Below are positions 1-31,339 of a stretch of 31,339 bases of DNA, in pieces. The DNA comes from Paulinella micropora (taxonomy: Eukaryota; Cercozoa; Imbricatea; Euglyphida). The stretch covers positions 425,604 through 456,942 of the forward strand of contig BJOX01000346.1 in the NCBI GenBank assembly GCA_009731375.1, written 5' to 3'. Made by a program: the position numbers and the translations under genes. The notes under the pieces are model-generated. The model saw only the letters and a program-made list of their open reading frames with translations, had not been told where the DNA came from and searched no databases. Within the stretch, counting starts at the first letter, position 1. Every line of letters begins with the position of its first letter.

Positions 1-50
<50 letters not shown>

Positions 51-73
51 CCGATCTGAAACACTGCAATGAT

Positions 74-110
<37 letters not shown>

Positions 111-255
111 ATATGTATATGTATATATATATCTTCGCCCGTAATAATCGTGAAATTTCATTTTTAAAAACACTCCTATGATTACATATATTTATATTTA
201 TATTTATATTTATATTTATATTTGTATATATTATATTTATATATATGTATATATT

Positions 256-292
<37 letters not shown>

Positions 293-414
293 ATCTTCGA
301 CCGTAATGTTCGTGAAACTTTATGAAAAAAAAACACTGCAAAGATGATATATATATATATATATCTTCGACCGTAATGTTCGTGAAATTTTATCAAAAAA
401 AACACTGCAATGAT

Positions 415-445
<31 letters not shown>

Positions 446-527
446 GTATATATGTATGTATGTATGTATGCATGTATATCTTCGACCATAAATTGCGTGA
501 AACTTTATCAAAAAACACTGTAGTCAT

Positions 528-596
<69 letters not shown>

Positions 597-670
597 ATTC
601 GACCGTAATATTCGTGAACTTTTATCCAAAAAAAAACACTGTGCAATGATTATATTTATATATATATATG

Positions 671-752
<82 letters not shown>

Positions 753-980
753 TATGTATGTATGTATGTATGTATGTATGTATGTATGTATGTATGTATG
801 TATGTATGTATGTATGTATGTATGCATATCTTCGACCATAAATTTCGTGAAATTTTATCAAAAAACACTGCAATCATTATATATATATATGTATACATAT
901 ATACATATATATTTCGCTTCGACCGTAATATTCGTCAAATTTTATCAAAAAACACTGCAATGATTATATGTATATATACA

Positions 981-1016
<36 letters not shown>

Positions 1017-1058
1017 TATCTTCGACCATAATTTTCGTGAAACTTTATCAAAAAGCAC

Positions 1059-1110
<52 letters not shown>

Positions 1111-1203
1111 TATATATATATTTATATATATATTTATATTTATATTTATATTTATATTTATATTTATGTATATATATATTATATATATAATGTATATATA
1201 ATG

Positions 1204-1270
<67 letters not shown>

Positions 1271-1362
1271 TTATGTATGTATGTATGTATATCATCGACA
1301 GTAATTTTTCATTAAAAAAAAAAAAACACTGCATCGATTGATATATATATATACATATATAG

Positions 1363-24221
<22,859 letters not shown>

Positions 24222-24346
24222 AACACTTCAGCGTCAATCCCCCACCAATCGCCGAAAAATACGAGAAGTTCCTTGTCCTTAAGTATAACGAGCAATGACT
24301 TTTAACAATTCGTTCTCGGCCGGTTTTGATTTGTGTGGCTTGTGTA
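24222..24346 (+). other. Actin 3' flank, probable 3' UTR
   Basis: Complex, non-repetitive sequence directly after the stop. A frame here (ending at 24298) reads on from (TC)n/(TG)n intron sequence in another phase and is not part of the actin frame. No AATAAA is visible. Confidence 0.55.
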
Positions 24347-24391
24347 ATGGCTCATTTGAAAGCTCTCATCAAGAGCTTTCTAATGAGCCAT
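24347..24391 (+). other. Strong stem-loop downstream of the actin stop
   Basis: ATGGCTCATTTGAAAGCTCT (24347-24366) and AGAGCTTTCTAATGAGCCAT (24372-24391) pair over 20 bp with one mismatch around the 5-nt loop CATCA. It begins 126 bp after the stop codon. It could be a 3'-UTR or 3'-end processing structure or a miniature inverted-repeat relic. Confidence 0.75.
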
Positions 24392-25047
24392 AACACACGT
24401 TGTAGATGCAAATATTGAATGAGATCCAAGCGATTGAAGTCATTGTTCTTTGTAATTAAGAAATAGGAACTTCTCAGGCTCACAAATTTTGCAGCAAAAT
24501 TACGCTTTTTGCGGGAAGAAGATTGCTTATGTCTCTAATGTACTGGCGATATTGTTTGTGAACACGCTCAAGTGGACAAAGCATTCTACCTTTAAACTCA
24601 TTTTTATTTTTCTCAGTGAAGATATGAAATACCAAGACGCAGAGAGAGAGGGGGGGGGGGGGGGGGGGGCCNNNNNNNNNNACTGCCGGTAGCAAGCATT
24701 CATTATAACAATTTTATTAATCTATATATACATATACATACATATAGAAATATATGTAAATATATATATATGATTTCAAGATATTAAACAACATTTTTTT
24801 ACGCAAGCACTTTTTTTGTTAGTAATAAAATACTTGCCACTCATAGATAGAAGTGCCAGTGAGTGTGAAGCATCCTCTCTGTTTACGTAATACTAAAAAT
24901 GTGTTTGCCTGCTCATCATTTAAGTTTTCACGCACTCAGCACTGTTTTAATAAAAATATTAATACTTAAGTGATGTATTATTAATAATAAGATTTTATTA
25001 AAAAACGTAAAAAATAGAAAAAATAATAATCATAGTAATAATAGATA
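24392..25047. other. Intergenic AT-rich sequence, no gene seen
   Basis: AT-rich, mostly complex sequence with a (GA)n-G-run beside a 10-N gap (24672-24681) and short AT repeats. No exon, tRNA or recognisable element was found. Confidence 0.6.
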
Positions 25048-25282
25048 GTGCTTCTCTGTCAATGGCTGATGCAAATCTGCACATGCGCCTCCATCGTCTC
25101 ACCCGTGAGGGGAGTACGAAGAATTGACGATAGGCTCTAAATTATGATACCCCCGCGAGTGCAGTTCCAACACTTCCAGACGGACCGGTATGTTCAATGA
25201 AAATACTGGTGGCACCGACGGGAATCGAACTGGCGACAGGGCCCAGATGGTAGAACTTGACCACTGGGCTATCACGGTGTCC
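25048..25282 (-). mobile_element. tRNA-derived SINE, copy 4, minus strand
   Basis: The reverse complement has the A box (25261-25271) and B box (25222-25232) and the same body without the 38-bp duplication. Its 3' end (GTGCTTCTCTGTC on plus) is at 25048, followed by a short ATT-type tail. A long (AAT)n array at 25284-25548, broken by a 25-N gap, lies on its 5' side. Confidence 0.83.
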
Positions 25283-25284
25283 AA

Positions 25285-25419
<135 letters not shown>

Positions 25420-25444
25420 NNNNNNNNNNNNNNNNNNNNNNNNN

Positions 25445-25828
<384 letters not shown>

Positions 25829-25840
25829 ATNNNNNNNNNN

Positions 25841-26470
25841 AACGACCCTCCTCCCCAGCATCTACCACCAAAGGGTTATGAGTTGGCGTCACAGTTTAAC
25901 GCCTTGAGGCCATTGGGCTGGAACTCTGTTTAGCAAGTGTGACTAGGTTTTTTCATCGGGATTTCCCTCAAATATGTCACAGTCAACACTCCAAGGCAGA
26001 TTTACTAATAATGTAGTATTGGAAGCTGGTTGATTTTCTCCTAAGCGGCGTCCCCAGCCCTTGACTGATAGTAGTGAACCGGCTCCACCCTGACGATCTT
26101 TAATACAGACCCCAATTCACGTACTAGTACTACAGCTAGCACAGACAGAAGCCCGCCAAACGAACGAAACAGTTCTGTCAACGCTCTAAGTAAAGATAAA
26201 AAGGCATCCACACATGATAAATAGGCATCATGATTTGTGCCAAGTACTTCTGCCTTTTTCCACTCCAGCATGTTGTCATGTTATGTATGCATATGTATGT
26301 GTATGCATGTATGCGTGTACATGTTTGTATGTGATCGATGGCGTATGGTGCTCCATCTAGCATGGTTGCTTCACAACGGGGTGTGTTTTCCAGGCCATGG
26401 CGGCCACCGCCGTCCAGCGCTTGGTCTCCGTGTCCAATGCCTAGGTAGAAGCAACAAAAGAAGAGACCGG
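25841..26470. other. Complex sequence, no confident gene
   Basis: Moderate-complexity sequence containing a minus-strand frame 26041-26271 of 76 codons (segment [18 protein letters not shown]) that faintly recalls glycolipid-transfer-type helices but lacks clear splice sites or a start context. On the plus strand TTTTCCAG (ends 26394) precedes a GC-rich stretch with a short frame. Either could be an exon; neither is supported further. Confidence 0.3.
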
Positions 26471-26472
26471 GG

Positions 26473-27117
<645 letters not shown>

Positions 27118-27761
27118 ATCTATTCATGTTTTATTCATCTATCTATCTATTTATCTATCTACCTACCTACCTGCCTATATATCTATCTATCTATCTATCT
27201 ACATGCTGCTTACCATGTCCACGTACCTATCCACTTAACATTATTATCCGTGCGCCTACCGATAATTTATTTATATATCTATATATCTATCTGTTCACCT
27301 ACCATTGTCCATGTATCTATCACTTTACCCGTCCGTCTACCGATACTTTATCCATTTACCTGTCCATCTCTTAATATTCTTATACCTACCTACCTACCTA
27401 CCTACCTACCTACCTATCTATCTATCTATCTATTCCCTGGTTCACTCAAACACCCCGCAAGAGCACACGTACAACCATTAGATTCATAAATCCAGGACTG
27501 ATGTCCACCTCCAACCCGCTGCCCATTCACCTTCGGTTGGCTGGGTGGAATGGTTGCCTATGTCTTCGGATATGAAGAGCTGATGAGCCAAACATCTATC
27601 TATCTAATTTCTGCAAGTTGCAAGTTTCTTTCCTCCTGAATTTATCTTGGCTCGTGGATCGGGTGGGTTTCTTGTGTAATGCCTGGTCTGCGTGCTGAAT
27701 GTGTGTCTGTGCTTTGTTATTTTTCATTATGCCTTGCTCATGGCCCGCGATGGCTGCCTAG

Positions 27762-27836
27762 GTGACCGACATGCCGGGCATGTTTGTCGGAGCGTCAGAT
27801 TTCAACCAGGCGCTGGACAGGTGGGACGTCTCCGGG
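27762..27836 (+). CDS. BspA-like/DUF285 repeat exon 1 (25 residues)
   Basis: The 75-nt phase-0 exon lies between CTAG (ends 27761) and GT (27837-27838). It encodes VTDMPGMFVGASDFNQ then ALDRWDVSG, a full match to the DUF285 (BspA-type, Mycoplasma-lipoprotein-type) consensus of Val-Thr-x-Met, Met-Phe, Ala, Phe-Asn-Gln, Leu and Trp-x-x-Ser. These repeats form leucine-rich-repeat-like solenoids in surface or secreted proteins. Exons before it, including any signal peptide, were not found between 24.3 kb and here; they may be hidden in repeats or gaps. The partner and function are unknown. Confidence 0.85.
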
Positions 27837-28487
27837 GTACTCTCTGGAGCCCCCTGTCTATGCCGAATGAGATGCGGCTCTGTGGTGACTGGCATGATCG
27901 TTGTGTGATTGACCTCCCGGCTTTTCTTGCTTTTTCTTTTGCTCTTTCTGTCCTCTCTTTCTCTTTTCTCTGCCTGTCGCATCTGTCTGTCTTGATATTT
28001 ATCTACCAACTGCCTTCCAAACTCGTCTTTCTATCTTTACGTATCTATCTACAGGCTGCTTGCCATTGTCACTTACCTATCCACTTAATGTTATCCGTGC
28101 GCCTACCGATAATTTGTTTATATATCTATACATTTATCCCTCGTAGTCCATCTACCAATCTCTAATCAATCAATCTATCTATCTATCTATCTATCTATCT
28201 AATCTATCTAATCTATCTATCTATCTATCCATCTATCTATCTATCTAACTATCTATCTATGCATTCATTTTCTACCGGCGTGTCTTTGTAATACTATATT
28301 TTTATTCATCTATCTATCTATCTACCTACCTACCTACCTACCTGCCTGCCTATCTACCTACCTACCTACCTACCTATCTATCTACCTACCTACATACCTA
28401 CATACCTACCTACCTATCTATCTACCTGCCTACCTACCTACCTACCTATCTTCATACCTACCTACCTATCTACCTATATACCTATAC

Positions 28488-28536
<49 letters not shown>

Positions 28537-28874
28537 CAGGCTGCTTACCATTGTCCACGTACCTATCCACTTAACATTTTTATCCGTGCGCCTGCCGATA
28601 ATTTATTTATCTATCTATCTATCTGTTCGCCTACCATTGTCCATGTTTCTATCACTTTATCTTCGGAATGGTTGCCTATGTCTTCGGATATGAAGAGCTG
28701 ATAGGCCAAACATCTATGTATGTTGTTTCTGCATATGTTTCTTTTTTTTCTCGTTTCATCCAGTGGCTCGTGGATCGGGTGGGTTTCTTGTGTGATGCAT
28801 GGTCTGCATGGTGAATATGTGTCTGTGATTTGATCTTCATTATGCCTTGCTCATGGCCCGCGATGGCTGCCTAG

Positions 28875-28949
28875 GTGACCACCATGACGAACATGTTTTT
28901 CCAAGCGTCTCAGTTCAAGCAAAACTTATCCAGCTGGAACACTAGTCAG
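28875..28949 (+). CDS. BspA-like/DUF285 repeat exon 2 (25 residues)
   Basis: Again 75 nt and phase 0 between CTAG (ends 28874) and GT (28950-28951). It encodes VTTMTNMFFQASQFKQ then NLSSWNTSQ. It has the same length, boundaries and upstream intron sequence as the exon at 27762, so it is a tandem duplicate whose protein has since diverged at about half its positions. FNQ is FKQ here, a usual type of variation. Confidence 0.85.
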
Positions 28950-29122
28950 GTAGCATCCCGTCTAGTAAATGCCACGATGCAAGGCTCCATAATTAATGTG
29001 ACTTTACATGTTCTCTGTTTGTGTCGGCCTTTTTAAAAAGCTTTCTTGTTCATTAATCCATCCTTATACCTAATATTCTATCTATGCTTCTCTTTCTCTC
29101 ACCCTGCCATTGCTTCCACATC

Positions 29123-29177
<55 letters not shown>

Positions 29178-29902
29178 GCACGCACGCACACTTGCACGCC
29201 TTCAATCAATCTATCTATCCATATATCTGAGTGTCTATCTTTTTGTGTCTGTCAGTCTGCCCATTTTGTAACTGTTTTCTTGTCTTTTTGTTTGTCTGCT
29301 GGTCTGTCTGCCTCTCAAAAATTATATTTTTCGTATAAAGTGCATCAGCCAACCTCTCATTCCATCAATCCTATACATATACGGAATTGCATATGCATAT
29401 ACTTATTGTATATACTTTAAGTTACACATACCTACACATACATATGCAAGTATTTTTTATTCGTTCATTTTTGTTTGTTCACGCATACATACATGAGTAT
29501 TTTGTGTGTGTGTGTGTGTACGTATGTATGTTGATATGTAGTCAGATATGTATATAATGCCTTATGTCTTCTTATGGTGTACTCATTCTGGTGCCTATAT
29601 TGCCAGGCATGAAATATGCATTTACCCAGGCACATAGACAGAGGGAGAGGCCTGGGGGATAGATAGATGAATGAAGAGAGGGATGAGAGATAGAAAGAGA
29701 GAGAGACAGAAAGAGCTGACGCGGTTGCGTTTGTTTTTACGGGCATTGCCTTGGCAGCACGCGCTTGCAGCATCTCTGTTTGCCTCTTTTGATCGTAATG
29801 CTCCGTGTTGTCATTGTTGGTTGTGCCACGTCTGCATACACTTTAACGGTTGATGGACATGCGTATGGATATTCACACAGGCACGTGCTACATGAAAGAC
29901 TC

Positions 29903-29962
<60 letters not shown>

Positions 29963-29994
29963 TGTGTGTGTATGTATGTAATGTATGTATGTAT

Positions 29995-30037
<43 letters not shown>

Positions 30038-30215
30038 CAAAACGGTTTTCTGTAATATTGCCGACAAGCTCTCAAAGTTTGAGTGCGGGTCATTTTCTTC
30101 GAGACACAGAGTGTAGCACTGCACGAATACATGTACACGCACGCACACCAACGTACAAACCACGCACAGGCGCGCGAGAATTTCACTTGCTTGTTCTTCC
30201 TCTCTTCCTGCACAG
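28950..30215. other. Intron 2-3 of the DUF285 gene, with microsatellites
   Basis: Contains (TC)n then (AC)n at 29126-29190, (GA)n at 29909-29960 and 30000-30034, (TG)n and (GTAT)n, plus complex sequence without another clear exon apart from the remnant at 29598. Confidence 0.6.
29598..29655 (+). pseudogene. Possible decayed DUF285 repeat exon
   Basis: The frame LPGMKYAFTQA (about 29600-29634) resembles the start of the repeat (MPGMFVGASDF; other family members have MKYMF or similar at this place). It lies in the intron between the second repeat exon and the terminal exon. After it the frame becomes HRQRERPG and loses the Phe-Asn-Gln and Trp positions. There is no donor where one would be expected. 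Confidence 0.35.
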
Positions 30216-30335
30216 GTGGATATCAATAGCTGTCGGCTATTCGCTTTTCAAAGCAACATGTGCGATGGTTTGGTACCGACGCAGGGCGATTGCAACTTCA
30301 ACGATGCGGCCTCGGGTCTTGGCGCCTGCAAATAG
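30216..30335 (+). CDS. Terminal exon of the DUF285 gene
   Basis: The 120-nt exon follows CACAG (ends 30215). In the phase-0 frame set by the repeat exons it encodes VDINSCRLFAFQSNMCDGL, then 20 further residues ending GACK and TAG (30333-30335). Four cysteines suggest a secreted or extracellular domain. An overlapping frame to 30393 begins inside a (GA)n run and does not fit the phase. The pyrimidine-rich tract before the acceptor (CTTGTTCTTCCTCTCTTCCTG) supports the splice site. A 40-codon tail after the repeats is plausible for this family. Confidence 0.7.
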   Translation: MDINSCRLFAFQSNMCDGLVPTQGDCNFNDAASGLGACK

Positions 30336-30774
30336 ATCGGTCATGAGGGTCCGGCGCGAGCACGAACCGACGCAGAAAGCTAGGGGCTTGTGATTGCCAA
30401 GACAAAATCAGCACTGGGTGGATCTTACCATCCCACGCTGGCGGGACAGTAATGATCTTTTTTGATAGACTGTAGAGAGCAAACGACTCATGATCCAGCC
30501 GAACTACACAGGAGACGTAGGATGGTATCGACTTTTGCCGTCAGTTTTTTATATTTGAAATTCTTTACGATCGGACATGGTTCATAACGGGTCTAAGTAA
30601 TCTAGTTGAATTAAGGGAAAGCATTGTACTTTTCTGTTGAATCAGATCTTTATTACCGTTATATCATTCGTACTAGTTGTATTGATACTTACCAAGCATT
30701 TTCTGGTACTGGTGTCACTAGCCTTTTAGTGATCATGTTACGTAAATTTTGGTCCATATCACTGCCACTATTAA
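30336..30774. other. 3' flank of the DUF285 gene
   Basis: Complex sequence with no recognised gene. A 68-codon frame at 30624-30830 runs into the foldback element and has no recognised motif. A TACTAGTTGTATTGATAC segment near 30671 is loosely inverted at 31063-31090 and may be an outer part of the foldback element. Confidence 0.5.
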
Positions 30775-31039
30775 TATTACTGGGTATTAATACATTCAAG
30801 TGTCAAACTCAGCCAGCGAATTTGAGTTAAGGGTCAGATTTCAGATTAGCGGTCAGATTTAGATTAGTAGTCAGAATTTAAATTAGTTCAATTTAACGGT
30901 AATATTTCGCAAAAATTATGCAGATTTTGCGGACGGATATAGCCGTTAAATTGAACTAATTTGAATTCTGACCACTAATCTGAAATCTGGCCGCTACAAT
31001 TCTATGGTTGAGTTTGACACTTGAATGTACCCAGTAATA
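30775..31039. mobile_element. Foldback/MITE-like element 2
   Basis: TATTACTGGGT (30775-30785) pairs with ACCCAGTAATA (31029-31039), and ACATTCAAGTGTCAAACTCA with its inverse further in. The arms pair, with gaps, over more than 100 bp down to TTCAATTTAACGG (30887-30899) against CCGTTAAATTGAA (30943-30955). The left arm carries tandem GGTCAGATTTCAGATTAG-type units. The centre (TTTGCGGACGGATATAGCC) is the reverse complement of the centre of the element at 25551, so the two are one family. There is no coding sequence. Confidence 0.8.
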
Positions 31040-31339
31040 CAAAGGATATTTTCTCGTGCAGTATTAATACTAGTACTAATACAACTACTGTTGAAGTTCT
31101 GTCCTGGCAGTGGCGGGCATTGTTTCTTTCGCTTAGTTTTTTTTTTTTTTTCTTCCCCCACTGATCTGCAATCTTCAGCTGTGCTACCTTTTTTTTAACG
31201 CAATCACTCGTTTAATAGAAACTTGCCTCTTGTAGGATTGAGAGGGAAGATGGCATTTGGCTTCCCTCCTTCGGGCCTAAGGCACCTACCGTAAGACTGT
31301 CTCACCCAACCAATCGAGTCCGAGAGAGAGAGAGAGAGG
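31040..31339. other. Window end, no gene seen
   Basis: Complex sequence with a 19-base T run at about 31136 and a (GA)n start at the very end. No exon or element is recognised. Confidence 0.5.

Larger units (their letters stand above)
27205..28955 (+). repeat. Intron-plus-exon duplication of about 1.1 kb in the DUF285 gene
   Basis: Segments GCTGCTTACCAT...ATCCGTGCGCCTACCGAT (27205, 28540), GAATGGTTGCCTATGTCTTC (27549, 28667), GGCTCGTGGATCGGGTGGGT (27650, 28765) and ATGGCCCGCGATGGCTGCCT (27740, 28853) all recur upstream of the two repeat exons with an offset of about 1113-1118 for the segments near the exons. A third copy of the first segment lies at about 28052. Tracts of TATC and CTAC fill the rest. 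Confidence 0.85.

Noticed and set aside
24222-24298. Alternative actin-gene end reading [17 protein letters not shown]
   Set aside because: It needs a different splice phase; the phase set by exon H gives KTF and stop, which is the actin C-terminus.
26041-26271. Minus-strand 76-codon frame with a faint glycolipid-transfer-protein look
   Set aside because: Similarity is only a hydrophobic-helix pattern; a key acidic residue is not where expected and no splice sites or neighbours support it.
26395-26444. Possible exon starting GCCATGGCGGCC after TTTTCCAG
   Set aside because: It closes within 16 codons in the ATG frame, has no donor with matching phase, and shows no family resemblance.
30624-30830. 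68-codon frame before the second foldback element
   Set aside because: It runs into the element's inverted repeat and carries no recognised motif or splice context.

Overview
Eukaryotic nuclear DNA, most of it low-complexity repeat. Read as spliced exons rather than open frames, it resolves into two plus-strand genes. The main one is the 3' half of an actin-family gene. Ten exon segments, two of them identical copies of one exon, lie at 1363-1419/3059-3115, 5896-5978, 10183-10226, 12674-12747, 14381-14433, 17295-17338, 18694-18752, 23897-24004 and 24209-24221. All introns begin GT and end AG. The segments align without frameshift to about residue 198 through the C-terminus (375) of conventional actin, giving about 177 residues from about 22.9 kb. 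The 5' half of the gene lies upstream of the window.

The introns (about 0.2 to 5.1 kb) are microsatellites: AT, GTAT, TATC/CTAC, TC, TAC, TAT and TTTA. Set in them are many partial copies of the neighbouring exons. Copies upstream of an exon keep its AG acceptor and 5' part and break off inside the exon. Copies downstream keep its 3' part and GT donor. Where an intron has both kinds, the donor-type copies come first and the acceptor-type copies second. This layout of splice-junction satellites is the most unusual thing in the window.

Layout: 1-3558, a 1.8-kb tandem duplication holding fragments of an upstream exon and two copies of the first actin exon; 3559-9741, TATC/CTAC arrays with six copies of the CYVA exon start and sixteen of its end; 9742-12673, AT repeats, a 1.3-kb TAC array and two SINEs; 12674-18752, four exons in GTAT, AT, TATC, GATA and TTTA repeats; 18753-23896, a 5.1-kb intron with a G-rich repeat family, a SINE, SINE-like tails, a 21-bp minisatellite and repeated starts of the penultimate exon; 24222-25047, the actin 3' flank with a strong hairpin; 25048-25830, a minus-strand SINE and a foldback element.

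From about 27.2 kb a second gene appears. Two 75-nt phase-0 exons encode BspA-like/DUF285 25-residue repeats, and a 120-nt terminal exon ends at TAG (30333-30335). Its exon repeats arose by duplicating intron plus exon as a unit of about 1.1 kb. A second foldback element follows at 30775-31039.

The organism looks like a unicellular eukaryote, probably an alga or other protist. The reasons are the divergent actin, the many GT-AG introns and the one-exon-per-repeat DUF285 gene, which is a pattern I associate with phytoplankton. I cannot name the lineage. Seven N gaps and heavy repeat content mean that copy numbers and repeat lengths may be assembly-dependent.
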